From assembly GCF_009497895.1 (NCBI RefSeq), contig NZ_CP033116.1:2108001-2172000 (forward strand): 64,000 nucleotides of DNA, read 5' to 3'. The position numbers were made by a program, and so were the translations under genes. Positions 17,737 through 25,781 of this stretch are shown here, one piece after another. The first letter of the stretch is position 1. Every line of letters starts with the position of its first letter. This stretch comes from Halopseudomonas pelagia. Lineage in GTDB: Bacteria; Pseudomonadota; Gammaproteobacteria; Pseudomonadales; Pseudomonadaceae. The notes under the pieces were generated by a model. It saw nothing but the letters and a program-made list of their open reading frames with translations. It did no database searches and was not told where the DNA came from.

Positions 17737-18126
17737 TTACTGCTCCGAGGTCGCGGCGTCGCGCGCCAGCGAAAGGGTGAGATACAGGCAATAGGCAAAA
17801 GCCAGGCAGCTGGGCGGCAGGATGGTGGCCCAGAGCGCGGGGGTGTCATTGGCCGTATGCGCCAGCCAGAGTGCGCTGAAGCTGACCGAAACAATCAGCA
17901 GCGGCGGCGCCGCGATACGCAGAACACGGCCAGGTAGCCGAGCAAACAAGGCGTTGGCACAAACGGCCATGAGCAGGGTAATGATCGCGCTGGCGCAGCC
18001 TTGCAGCACGCCGGCAACCAGGGCTTCTCGGTGCCCGGCGGGCCAGTTGGCTAACAGCGCCCAGCCACCCCAGAGCACAAAGGCCAGCGCCGCCGCTAAC
18101 AAGCGGCCAGGAGCCAGGGCGCTCAT
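17737..18126 (-). CDS. Small four-helix membrane protein
   Basis: A 129-residue protein with about four membrane helices (LLAAALAFVLWGGWALLANW, ASAIITLLMAVCANALF, VLRIAAPPLLIVSVSFSALWLA, and a final helix). It is first in the phospholipid operon, ending 4 bp before the start of the YnbA-like gene, so it is almost surely co-transcribed. I recognise no family; its position suggests a partner or transporter-like accessory for the lipid made by this operon. Confidence 0.75.
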   Translation of the reverse strand: MSALAPGRLLAAALAFVLWGGWALLANWPAGHREALVAGVLQGCASAIITLLMAVCANALFARLPGRVLRIAAPPLLIVSVSFSALWLAHTANDTPALWATILPPSCLAFAYCLYLTLSLARDAATSEQ

Positions 18127-18386
18127 TAAGCCGGGCCTTTTGTGCAGGGCTGGGGTCGAATCTTTAAGCGTGCCAGGGAGGTGAATAGCAGAGAGAGTAA
18201 AACGCGCTGTAATGGCAAATAAATCATGCCCTGAAATCCTGTTCGATCGGCATCAAAGGGGCAGGTTACCGCAAGTGTCGAGCAACGCACGAGCACTCCC
18301 TGTTCAGCCTGTGACCTGGGTCATGAATTGTGTTGCAGTTGGGGCCTATATCCAGATGGGTTCAATTCAGTGTTTCACCTTTTCCG

Positions 18387-18473
18387 TCGCTGGCGGCCTT
18401 GATGCTCTGGCTGGGTTACGGCTTTATGCTCAGCAGGCAGTTCAAATCCATGCAGAAGAAAGCGGCATCCTGA
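18387..18473 (+). pseudogene. Decayed 3' remnant of an ABZJ_00895-family gene
   Basis: The translation LMLWLGYGFMLSRQFKSMQKK followed by AAS and a stop matches the C-terminus of the intact gene at 14928-15386, differing at only a few residues, and the DNA is also close (TCGCTGG, then CTCTGGCTGGG, GCTTTATGCTC, GAAAGCGGCATCC). Upstream of 18387 the match is lost and no start remains. It is a leftover of a duplicated gene, in the same orientation as the intact copy about 3.1 kb away. Confidence 0.8.
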
Positions 18474-18474
18474 C

Positions 18475-18502
18475 ACAAAAAAGCCCGCCAATTAGGCGGG
18501 CT
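18475..18502 (-). terminator. Rho-independent terminator of the OmpA-like gene
   Basis: Read on the minus strand, AGCCCGCC-TAATT-GGCGGGCT (18502 to 18482) forms an 8-bp perfect stem with a 5-base loop, followed by TTTTTTGT. It lies about 47 bp past the stop of the DUF4398/OmpA gene and should end that transcript. Confidence 0.88.
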
Positions 18503-18548
18503 CTGGTACAAACGCATGGGGCACCGGCTAGCGATGCCCTGACGCGCT

Positions 18549-19391
18549 TTACTCGATAGACGAACGCGGTGCTACGGGCTGGTCATTGTCGGAAATGGTC
18601 ACTTCCACCCGACGGTTCTGCGAGCGGCTGGAGGCCGAATCGTTGCTGGCGACGGGGTACTGTTCGCCATAGCCGACCACCTGAACGCGCTGGGAATTAA
18701 CGCCAGCGTGCGTCAACGCACGTTGCACTGACTCGGCGCGGCGCTGAGACAGCTGCTGGTTGTAGGAATCGGCACCGGTACTGTCGGTATAGCCTTCCAC
18801 CACCAGCTGACGCTCGGGGTTGTCATTCAGAAAGCTGGCCAGCTTCTGCACGTCACGCACGCCTGACGGCTTGAGCTCGGACTTGTCGACGTCGAACAGC
18901 ACGTCACCCAAAGTGATCAGCGTACCGCGTTCGGTCTGCTTTGCCTTCAGCTCATCCTGCAGTCTGCGGATCTGCGCCTCACGTGACGCCAACTGCTGCT
19001 CGCTTGACTTCAGCTGTTGCTCACTTGATTTCAGTTGCTGCTCACGTGACGAAAGCTGAGCTTCGGCGCGCTTGGCAGCAGACTGCTCCAGATCCGCTTC
19101 TGCGGACCGCAAAGCGATGGTCTGCTCGGCCAGCTCAATGCGGCGCTGGGCTACATAAGAGAGTTGGTCGACTTGCTTCTTGTCACCATTCTCAAAGGCC
19201 TTGCTGGCTTGATCGACAGCCTTGCCAGCATCTTCGGTCTCCAGCGCAGCCATCTGGCTGGCGCGGGGGTCACCTTGGAGTTGGGCATATTGCGCCTGAG
19301 CCTGCTGCAGGTTGCTGTTGGGCTGTGAAGCACAGGCAGACAGGCCAATGGCCGCGGCGAGCACGGTGGTAATAGTCATTAATTTGTTCAT
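18549..19391 (-). CDS. DUF4398 and OmpA-like domain lipoprotein
   Basis: 280 residues. A lipoprotein signal (AAIGLSAC, Cys ~20) is followed by a DUF4398-type helical region, then a coiled stretch with 7-residue repeats (SSEQQLK-type, about residues 111-138), and a C-terminal OmpA domain (VLFDVDKSELKPSGVRDV, VEGYTDSTG, LSQRRAESV, GYGEQYPVASN) that binds peptidoglycan. It probably tethers the outer membrane to the cell wall. It follows a DUF4398 lipoprotein gene by 46 bp on the same strand, a pairing I know from Pseudomonas. Confidence 0.93.
   Translation of the reverse strand: MNKLMTITTVLAAAIGLSACASQPNSNLQQAQAQYAQLQGDPRASQMAALETEDAGKAVDQASKAFENGDKKQVDQLSYVAQRRIELAEQTIALRSAEADLEQSAAKRAEAQLSSREQQLKSSEQQLKSSEQQLASREAQIRRLQDELKAKQTERGTLITLGDVLFDVDKSELKPSGVRDVQKLASFLNDNPERQLVVEGYTDSTGADSYNQQLSQRRAESVQRALTHAGVNSQRVQVVGYGEQYPVASNDSASSRSQNRRVEVTISDNDQPVAPRSSIE
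18982..19059 (-). repeat. 21-bp tandem repeat in the OmpA-like gene
   Basis: Three full 21-base units (starting at 18982, 19003 and 19024) plus part of a fourth from 19045 encode consecutive 7-residue blocks of the SxEQQLx kind. The middle two units differ at only a few positions (CTTGACTTCAGCTGTTGCTC versus CTTGATTTCAGTTGCTGCTC). The repeat lengthens the coiled spacer in 7-residue steps and could vary in number between strains. Confidence 0.8.
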
Positions 19392-19437
19392 AACAGGTAA
19401 TCCTTGGGTGAAGGCGATAGGGAAGGGGGCGTCTTGA

Positions 19438-19833
19438 TCACTCGGCGCTGCGCATACCTTCTTCGCGCAGATCCTCGATCCCCTGGCTGGCGTCCTTCAG
19501 GGCATTTTGCGTCTTGGCGGCCCGCGCCTTGCGCTCGGCAACGCGTGCATCCCACTCAGCTTGCTCAGCGAGTACGCGCGCCTTGTCATAGTCCTTTTCC
19601 TGCATGGCCATTTCGGCCTGCTTCCACTTGTCACGTGCGGAACGCATCTCCACCGCTGAATACTCGGTAGCCTCGGCGCTGACTGCAGCGTTCACGGCTG
19701 ATTCGGTCAGGGCGAATTGGGCAGTAGGGGGGTTGCCCGCGCAACCTACTAACAGCAGACCACCCAACGCCACAGCCGCCAACATGGGCAGTCGGAAATG
19801 CGATAGGGGATTTTTGATAGTGTTCATGTTCAT
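19438..19833 (-). CDS. DUF4398 domain lipoprotein
   Basis: A 131-residue lipoprotein with signal and lipobox (LGGLLLVGC, Cys ~31) and a DUF4398 helical domain (ARDKWKQAEMAMQEKDYDKARVLAEQAEWDARVAERKA with tetratricopeptide-like character). Function unknown; probably periplasmic and attached to the outer membrane. It is upstream of, and likely co-transcribed with, the DUF4398/OmpA lipoprotein. The two may be parts of one envelope complex. Confidence 0.9.
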   Translation of the reverse strand: MNMNTIKNPLSHFRLPMLAAVALGGLLLVGCAGNPPTAQFALTESAVNAAVSAEATEYSAVEMRSARDKWKQAEMAMQEKDYDKARVLAEQAEWDARVAERKARAAKTQNALKDASQGIEDLREEGMRSAE

Positions 19834-20158
19834 GATCAGTCTCCAATGTAAATCTCGCCTGACGGATCAGAACAGCGGCCGCAAGCATTGTGTTATTCAT
19901 TGCCTGATCTTCTGCTTCCGGGCCGGACATACACGAATTACTGGCTCTTCATTAGACACCTTATTTCAACAATCGGCTTGGTTATTTATCTAACGGAACG
20001 AAAATCGATACAAAACAACAGGCTTGCCCCTTCCTTTTCGCTCGTCGCCCTGTTTCTGCGTCTTATCGCACCGTACGGCGTTCCATCGCAAATCCGTCTC
20101 TGCTCGCGGGTAGAGCTGTCAGATTGAGCTTCCCGATCACCACACGGAGCAGCTAGCG
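19834..20158. other. Divergent promoter region
   Basis: 325 bp between the DUF4398 lipoprotein gene (minus) and the DUF2141 gene (plus). It is AT-richer than its surroundings, as expected for two divergent promoters. I see no clear hairpin, RNA or credible small gene; the open frame ending at 20127 is too poor in codon pattern to call. The DUF2141 start follows CACACGGAGCAGCTAGCG. Confidence 0.45.
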
Positions 20159-20599
20159 ATGCGACATAACCCTAAATCTCTAAACCTCCCTCTCTTCACC
20201 GGTCTGCTGGCCTTCGGTTGTAGCGCACTGAGTGCAGATCTTCAGATCGACATCAGCAATGCCAAGCAGAGCAATGGTCTGGTTTATTTCGCGCTGTATG
20301 ACTCAGCAGAGTCTTACGAGGAGCGAGAAATGCGCGAAGGGGCGATTTCCACAGAGAGTGATACGCCTCCGTCTGCCGTATTTACTGGTTTGCCGCCGGG
20401 TGACTACGCAATCACGGTCTATCAGGATGTAAACGCCAACCGCAAGCTCGACACCAACCTCATCGGTATACCCAACGAACCTTACGGCTTCAGCCAAAAT
20501 GCTATGGGCGCTATGGGGCCACCGGATTTTACTGCAGCCGCGATCAGCTTGTCGGCAGACGATGAAACCCAGGTGATCAACATTGAGCTGAGGAATTAA
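20159..20599 (+). CDS. DUF2141 periplasmic protein
   Basis: 146 residues with a signal peptide (LLAFGCSALSADL; cleavage near 24-26) and a beta-rich DUF2141 domain recognised from GLVYFALYDSAESY, FTGLPPGDYAITVYQDVNANRKLDTNLIGIPNEPYGFS. Members are secreted and uncharacterised. The stop is 2 bp before the carotenoid oxygenase start, so it is the first gene of a four-gene operon that ends in a two-component system. Confidence 0.88.
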   Translation: MRHNPKSLNLPLFTGLLAFGCSALSADLQIDISNAKQSNGLVYFALYDSAESYEEREMREGAISTESDTPPSAVFTGLPPGDYAITVYQDVNANRKLDTNLIGIPNEPYGFSQNAMGAMGPPDFTAAAISLSADDETQVINIELRN

Positions 20600-20601
20600 T
20601 C

Positions 20602-22104
20602 ATGAATCGTCGTGAGCTATTGCAGCAAATGTTGATGGGTAGCGCCGCCGCCATGCTGGTGCCCCTGAGTCTGGCCAGGGCTGCAGGTGAGGCTGGTAGC
20701 ATGGTCGGCAGTGCGCCGCATAAGGCATGGCTGCTGGGTTATCAGAGCGTGCAGCAGAACAGCCTGAGCAGCGATTCATTGCGCTTGAGCGGCCGCTGGC
20801 CTGCAGCGCTGCAAGGCAGCTTCTATCGCAACATGCCGGCGCGTTTTGAGCGCGGCGGGCAACGTTACCAGCACTGGTTCGACGGTGACGGCATGCTTCA
20901 GGCGTTTCGGTTGAACGGGGGCAGCATTGCCCATCACGGCAGGTTTGTCGAAACGCGTAAGTTCCGTGTTGACGAGAGCGCCGGGCGGCAACGCACGCCC
21001 GCTTTCGGCACGCGGCTGGCGAGTATGGAAGCAGTCGCCGGTCCAGACGACATGAACGTGTCCAATGTGAGTGTGACCTGGCATGGCGAGCGCTTGATGT
21101 CCCTGTGGGACGCAGGCTCTGCCTGGGAACTCGATCCGCAGACGCTCAGCACCATCGGCCCGGTGACCTGGCGCGACGATCTGCAAGGCGTGCCGTTCTC
21201 TGCCCATCCGCGCAAGGATACCGATGGCAGCCTGTGGAATTTCGGCGCGGCTCGCCAGATGCTGTTGATCTATCACATTGGCGCTGACGGCACGCTAAAG
21301 AAAGCCGAAGGCATCCCCGTGCCGGATCTGCCGATGGTGCACGATTTTGCCATCACCGAGCGGCATCTGATATTCCTGTTGCCGCCCATGGTGCTGGACG
21401 CAGACCGTTCTACAGCCGGGCAAAGCGTGCTCGATAGCTACCGTTGGCACGCTGACCAGCCCATGCGAATCCTCACCGTTGACAAGAACGACTGGTCCCG
21501 GCAACGCTGGTATGAACTGCCGTCCGGCTTTGTGTTTCATCTGGGTAACGCCTGGGAAGAGGCTGGGGGTACTATTCGGTTTGACTACCTGCGTTACGCC
21601 GATGCCCGGGTGTTGACCGAGAGTTTCCGTGCGGTGATGACGGGCGAGTACAGCGGTGGACACCGTTCGCAGCTTGCACAGGTCACGCTTTACCCTGATA
21701 GCGGCCGCGCCGAGCAGCAGCTGTTGCCGGGTGAATGCGAGTTTCCGACACTGGACCCGCGTGCCGTTGGCCGACGCCAGCGTTTCCTGGTGCTGGCCGA
21801 GGCCACCGGCGATATAAGCCACCCTGGATTCAATGCGCTGAGGCGAATCGATCTGGACCGGCAAAATGAGCAACACTATCGTTTCGACGAGGGCATCATG
21901 GTAGAGGAGCATCTGGTCATACCCAAAACAGCCAACGCCGCTGACGGCGACGCCTGGTTGCTTGGTACCGTGCTGGACACCAAAGCTGGCATCACCCGCC
22001 TGACATTGTTTGATGCAGCGCATCTGCAGGACGGCCCCATGGCTCAGGCGGCGCTGCCCTACAGTCTGCCGTTGGGCTTTCACGGCCACTTTGTGCGCAG
22101 CTGA
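20602..22104 (+). CDS. Carotenoid oxygenase family protein
   Basis: A 500-residue RPE65/CCD-type beta-propeller. All four iron-binding His are identifiable: H202 (SAHPRKDTDGSLWNFG), H247 (MVHDFAITE), H313 (FHLGNAWEE) and H493 (GFHGHFV), with the second-shell Glu in NAWEE. It should cleave a double bond in a carotenoid, apocarotenoid or stilbene-like substrate with O2. The N-terminus MNRRELLQQ plus a hydrophobic stretch looks like a Tat-type signal, placing it in the periplasm. The preceding DUF2141 protein is also exported. The stop overlaps the kinase start by one base (TGATG). No carotenoid synthesis gene is in the window. Confidence 0.93.
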   Translation: MNRRELLQQMLMGSAAAMLVPLSLARAAGEAGSMVGSAPHKAWLLGYQSVQQNSLSSDSLRLSGRWPAALQGSFYRNMPARFERGGQRYQHWFDGDGMLQAFRLNGGSIAHHGRFVETRKFRVDESAGRQRTPAFGTRLASMEAVAGPDDMNVSNVSVTWHGERLMSLWDAGSAWELDPQTLSTIGPVTWRDDLQGVPFSAHPRKDTDGSLWNFGAARQMLLIYHIGADGTLKKAEGIPVPDLPMVHDFAITERHLIFLLPPMVLDADRSTAGQSVLDSYRWHADQPMRILTVDKNDWSRQRWYELPSGFVFHLGNAWEEAGGTIRFDYLRYADARVLTESFRAVMTGEYSGGHRSQLAQVTLYPDSGRAEQQLLPGECEFPTLDPRAVGRRQRFLVLAEATGDISHPGFNALRRIDLDRQNEQHYRFDEGIMVEEHLVIPKTANAADGDAWLLGTVLDTKAGITRLTLFDAAHLQDGPMAQAALPYSLPLGFHGHFVRS

Positions 22105-23168
22105 TGAACATCCGATCAGAACATTCTGACGCGCATAACGCGCATGAGCCTTCATTCTGGTTGAAGGTGCCGGCATGGGCGCGCTGGGGCGGGGCTATCG
22201 TCTTCAACACGGTTATCGCCCTGTTTCTTACGGCTATCGACTACGGCGGCTCCCTGATGGTGAACTGGGTGTTTTCCCAGTGCATCGGTTTGACCATCAC
22301 CTCCTTTGTGGTCCTTAGCCTGGGCTTTATCCATGTTCGCCCGTGGCGCGCAGTGGGCCTGGGTCTGGCGGTGGTGTTGGGCTCCATGCTGGGCACCGGG
22401 CTGGCACTGGTGGTCACCGGGGTTTACCAATTCGAGGAGCCAGTTTCACGGGCGTTCTGGCAGGCGGTGTTTATTGGCCTGGTGTTCGGCACTGGTATCA
22501 CCTTGCTTGCCTTCTACCGCGAGCGCACCCTGCGCACAGAGCAAGCACTTGATGCCGAGCGCCTCAAGCTTCTGCAGGGTGAAAAGGCGCGGGTAGAGAC
22601 CGAGTTACGCCTGCTGCAGGCACAGGTCGAACCGCACTTTCTGTTCAACACGCTGGCGATTCTGCGCGGTTTGATCGGCCGTGATCCGCTGGCAGGCAGG
22701 CAGCTGCTGGACCACCTGATCGACTATTTGCGTGCCAGCCTGTCCCATAGCCGCTGCGATCACGCAACGCTGGGCGAGGAACTGGCGTTGTTGGACAACT
22801 ACCTCACCATCATGCAATTTCGCATGGGCGAGCGAATGACGTTCAGTATCAAGGTTCCCGATGAATTGCGCAGCCAGCCGCTGGCCCCCATGCTGCTGCA
22901 ACCCCTGGTGGAAAATGCTATTCGCCACGGCCTGGAGCCAAAAACCGGGCCTGGCCGGATGTGGATTAACGTATCGAGTACGGGCGATGTCATTCAGATG
23001 CAAGTAGGCGACGACGGTATTGGTTTCAGCAGTAGCGGCGCCGCCGGGACCGGGCTGGCCAATATCCGCGCTCGCCTTGCCACCCTCTATGAGGGGCGAG
23101 CTACACTCACCCTGGAAGACAACGACCATGGCGGTGTAACCGCCACGCTGAGGGTGCCGCGCGCATGA
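22104..23168 (+). CDS. LytS/YehU-type sensor histidine kinase
   Basis: 354 residues: four predicted membrane helices in about 30-140 with no large sensor domain, a short coil, then the His_kinase domain with phospho-acceptor H178 in QVEPHFLFNTLA, and the ATP-binding domain (QPLVENAIRHGLEPK, GDDGIGFSS). It should phosphorylate the LytTR regulator encoded next, whose start overlaps its stop by 4 bp. The membrane part may sense a lipophilic signal. Its coupling to a carotenoid oxygenase gene makes a carotenoid-derived or light/redox signal worth testing; that link is inference. Confidence 0.93.
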   Translation: MNIRSEHSDAHNAHEPSFWLKVPAWARWGGAIVFNTVIALFLTAIDYGGSLMVNWVFSQCIGLTITSFVVLSLGFIHVRPWRAVGLGLAVVLGSMLGTGLALVVTGVYQFEEPVSRAFWQAVFIGLVFGTGITLLAFYRERTLRTEQALDAERLKLLQGEKARVETELRLLQAQVEPHFLFNTLAILRGLIGRDPLAGRQLLDHLIDYLRASLSHSRCDHATLGEELALLDNYLTIMQFRMGERMTFSIKVPDELRSQPLAPMLLQPLVENAIRHGLEPKTGPGRMWINVSSTGDVIQMQVGDDGIGFSSSGAAGTGLANIRARLATLYEGRATLTLEDNDHGGVTATLRVPRA

Positions 23169-23926
23169 GCATCCGGGTACTGATTGCCGACGACGAGCCA
23201 GAGCTGGTCCGCGAGCTGGACCGCCAGCTGCGCCAGGCCTGGCCGGGGCTGACCAGCATTGCGCATGCCGCCGATGGGTTGGAAGCCCTGCGCCTGCTGG
23301 AGCAAACACAACCGCAGATCGCCTTTCTGGATATCCGCATGCCCGGCCTCAGCGGCCTTGAAGTGGCCGCGCAGCTGCATCAGCCTTGCCATATCGTCTT
23401 TGTTACAGCTTACGATCAGTACGCAGTCGACGCCTTCGAGCGCGAAGCCGTGGATTACCTGCTCAAACCGGTACGCGAAGACCGCCTGCAAGTCACGGTT
23501 GAACGTCTGCAGCAACGCCTGGCCAGCGGAACCCCCATGGGCGAAGATCTAGCCGCCCTGTTGGCCAGAGTCACGCAGATGCTTGAACCCGCACCGGTGT
23601 CGCCGCTGCAGTGGTTACAGGCTTCGGTCGGTGAACGCATACGGCTGATTGCGGCGGCTGAAGTGCTTTATCTGCGCTCCGAAGACAAATACACCGTCCT
23701 GCACACCGCAGATGGCCATTACCCCATCCGCACGCCGCTAAAGGAGCTGGAGCCACGGCTGGACGGCGAGCACTTCTGGCGCATTCACCGCAACTGCATC
23801 GTCAATGCCCGCTATGTGCAATCCATCAGTCGTGACTTTCGTGGGGGTCTGAATCTCAGTTTGAAAGGCTGCGCCGATAAACTCGTGGTCAGCCGCAGCT
23901 ACGCCGAGCGCTTTCGGCCGCTGTGA
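23165..23926 (+). CDS. LytTR-family response regulator
   Basis: 253 residues. Residues 1-120 are a receiver (LIADDEPEL acidic pocket, phospho-acceptor D56 in AFLDIRMPG, switch VTAYDQYA, Lys in LLKPV). Residues about 150-253 are a LytTR DNA-binding domain (EVLYLRSEDKYTVLHT, FWRIHRNCIVNARYV). It is the output partner of the overlapping kinase gene. LytTR proteins bind paired imperfect 9-10 bp repeats; the operon's own upstream DNA (19834-20158) is a natural place to look for them. Confidence 0.94.
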   Translation: MSIRVLIADDEPELVRELDRQLRQAWPGLTSIAHAADGLEALRLLEQTQPQIAFLDIRMPGLSGLEVAAQLHQPCHIVFVTAYDQYAVDAFEREAVDYLLKPVREDRLQVTVERLQQRLASGTPMGEDLAALLARVTQMLEPAPVSPLQWLQASVGERIRLIAAAEVLYLRSEDKYTVLHTADGHYPIRTPLKELEPRLDGEHFWRIHRNCIVNARYVQSISRDFRGGLNLSLKGCADKLVVSRSYAERFRPL

Positions 23927-24052
23927 AACAGCATTAGATCACTTTGCCGTACCCATGCATCTGCAGCCGCGTCTGACCAGCCCAACCAGCTCTGGTACCC
24001 TGTCAGTCTTGAGTAACCCTATTTCGCATTTTTGAAAAAGCTGAGGTACCGC

Positions 24053-24496
24053 ATGATCTGGACTGTTTATTTATCCGGTGAGATCCATACCGACTGGCGC
24101 GAACAGATTCAAGCCGGCGCAGAAGCCGCCGGTTTGCCGGTGGAATTTACCGCCCCAGTCACCCATCACGAATCCAGCGACGCTGCGGGCGATATGTTGG
24201 GCAAGCCCGATGTACCCTTCTGGCGCGACCACCAGTCTGCCAAGGTCAACGGCATACGCACCAAGACGCTGCTGGAGCAGTGCGATGTGGCCGTGATCCG
24301 CTTTGGCGACAAGTACAAACAGTGGAACGCGGCCTTTGATGCCGGCTACTGCGCCGCCATGGGCACGCCCTACATTACCCTGCACGATGAAGACATCATC
24401 CATCCGCTCAAGGAAGTGGACGCAGCGGCGATGGCCTGGGCGCAGACCCCCGAGCAAGTGGTCGAGGTGTTGAAGTACGTTACCTCCGCCAGATAA
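24053..24496 (+). CDS. YtoQ family protein
   Basis: 147 residues matching the YtoQ family (IWTVYLSGEIHTDWREQI, GPVTHHESSD-like segment, LLEQCDVAVIRFGDKYKQWNAAFDAGYCAA), which has a nucleoside-deoxyribosyltransferase-like Rossmann fold and no agreed function. The ATG at 24053 follows GAGGTACCGC; an upstream TTG at 24032 is less likely. It precedes a PaiB-like gene by 54 bp and may be co-transcribed. Confidence 0.9.
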   Translation: MIWTVYLSGEIHTDWREQIQAGAEAAGLPVEFTAPVTHHESSDAAGDMLGKPDVPFWRDHQSAKVNGIRTKTLLEQCDVAVIRFGDKYKQWNAAFDAGYCAAMGTPYITLHDEDIIHPLKEVDAAAMAWAQTPEQVVEVLKYVTSAR

Positions 24497-24550
24497 CAGC
24501 GGTACTCTATAGAATCTGACTAAAACCCGTGTTACCGGAGCGAAACCGCC

Positions 24551-25171
24551 TTGTACCTGCCCGAGCACTTTGCCGAAGACCGGCCCGAGCAACTGCACGC
24601 CCTGATGCGCGCCTACTCGCTGGGCGCGTTGGTGATGCACACCGACGAGGGGCTGGATGCCAACCACATACCCTTTGAGTTGCTGGCAGAGCAGGGCGCT
24701 CACGGCGTGCTGCAAGGCCATATAGCCCGCGCCAATCCATTGGTGCAGCAGATCACCGATGGCGCGCCCGTACTGGTGATCTTTCAGGGGCCGCACGGCT
24801 ACATCTCGCCCAACTGGTACCCCAGCAAGCACGAAACCCACCGCCAGGTACCCACCTGGAATTACCAGGTAGTGCATGCCCATGGCCGCATTCGCCTACG
24901 TGACGACGAGCGCTTCGTCCGCGGCCTGGTAGCGCGGCTCACCCGTGAACATGAAGCCCAGGCTGGGTCCGAACGCCCCTGGAAGATGACCGACTCCAGC
25001 CCGGACTATATCAGCGAGATGTTGGCAAAGATTGTCGGTATCGAGATCGAGATTGAAAGCTTGGTGGGCAAGTTCAAGCTGAGCCAGAACAAGGCGGCTG
25101 CTGATGTGGCGGGGGTGGTGGATGCGCTGGATGAGCGTGGGCAGAAAATGCTGGCGGATACCATGCGCTAA
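24551..25171 (+). CDS. PaiB-type FMN-binding regulator-like protein
   Basis: A 206-residue split-barrel flavin-binding protein of the PaiB family: MYLPEHFAEDRPEQLHALMR start, GPHGYISPNWYPSK motif, VPTWNYQVVHAHG, and a C-terminal helix FKLSQNKAAADVAGV. PaiB was named as a repressor of sporulation and protease genes in Bacillus; in Gram-negatives it is mostly uncharacterised and may simply be an FMN enzyme. It begins with TTG, preceded by CCGGAG; no ATG gives the conserved N-terminus. A hairpin follows the stop. Confidence 0.9.
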   Translation: MYLPEHFAEDRPEQLHALMRAYSLGALVMHTDEGLDANHIPFELLAEQGAHGVLQGHIARANPLVQQITDGAPVLVIFQGPHGYISPNWYPSKHETHRQVPTWNYQVVHAHGRIRLRDDERFVRGLVARLTREHEAQAGSERPWKMTDSSPDYISEMLAKIVGIEIEIESLVGKFKLSQNKAAADVAGVVDALDERGQKMLADTMR

Positions 25172-25179
25172 GGATTTTC

Positions 25180-25203
25180 GGATTTGGCCAGCCAAATCCT
25201 TTC
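25180..25203 (+). terminator. Likely terminator after the PaiB-like gene
   Basis: GGATTTGG-CCAG-CCAAATCC forms an 8-9 bp stem starting 9 bp after the PaiB-like stop and is followed by TTTC. The T-run is short, so efficiency may be modest. Confidence 0.6.
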
Positions 25204-25220
25204 AGGTGAGAAAAGCAAAA

Positions 25221-25249
25221 CAGCCATATCGATCGCGTCGATATGGCTG
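25221..25249 (-). terminator. Terminator of the isochorismatase remnant
   Basis: CAGCCATATCGA (25221-25232) and TCGATATGGCTG (25238-25249) form a perfect 12-bp stem with a 5-base loop. On the minus strand it is followed by TTTTGC, so it ends transcription of the minus-strand gene whose stop is at 25258. The plus-strand side lacks a T-run. Confidence 0.8.
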
Positions 25250-25257
25250 CATAGCGC

Positions 25258-25716
25258 TCAGCGCTTGCTGGTCAGCGTGTTGTAGCTGTTGATCAAGTTG
25301 CGATAGTCAGGAATGTGATTCGAGAACAGGGTCCCCAGACCTTCAACATCATTGCGCCAATCGCGGTGCAGCTCACACGCTAGCCCGAACCAGGTCATCA
25401 TCTGGGCTCCGGCTGCGGACATGCGATCCCAGGCGGCATCGCGCGTCAAGGGATTAAAGGTCCCAGATGCGTCTGCTACCACGAAAACCTCATAGTCTTC
25501 TTCCAGGGCTGACAGCACCGGGAAAGCAACGCAAACCTCAGTGACTACGCTCGCCACGATCAGCTGCTTTTTGCCAGTGGCTTTAATCGCCTTGACGAAG
25601 TCTTCGTTGTCCCAGGCATTGATCTGGCCCGGGCGGGCAATATAGGGCGCGTCCGGGAAAATCTCCTTCAGCTCAGGCACCAGCGGGCCATTCGGGCCGT
25701 CTTCAAAACTGGGTGG
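25258..25716 (-). pseudogene. 5'-truncated YcaC-like isochorismatase-family hydrolase
   Basis: The frame encodes the C-terminal ~two thirds of a YcaC-type cysteine hydrolase: SFEDGPNGPLVPELK, PYIARPGQINAWDNEDF, the nucleophile Cys in VVTEVCVAFP, and the conserved C-terminal NHIPDYRN. Homology stops near 25711, where the frame runs into a stop (TAG, 25719-25717). About 60-65 N-terminal residues that carry the catalytic Asp are missing, along with any start or ribosome binding site. YcaC-like proteins are about 208 residues. An internal ATG gives 140 residues, which would lack part of the catalytic triad. The break coincides with the upstream edge of the pseudo-sedolisin gene. Confidence 0.8.
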
Positions 25717-25781
25717 CTATTCAGTCAATGGGCATTTATGCTCACCGCACTTCAGGCACCTCTGCCCCAATAAGGATAACA

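Noticed and set aside
17733..17894. An upstream extension of the YnbA-like gene on the minus strand.
   Set aside because: It lies inside the preceding four-helix gene in another frame, and the ATG at 17732 gives the expected family start.
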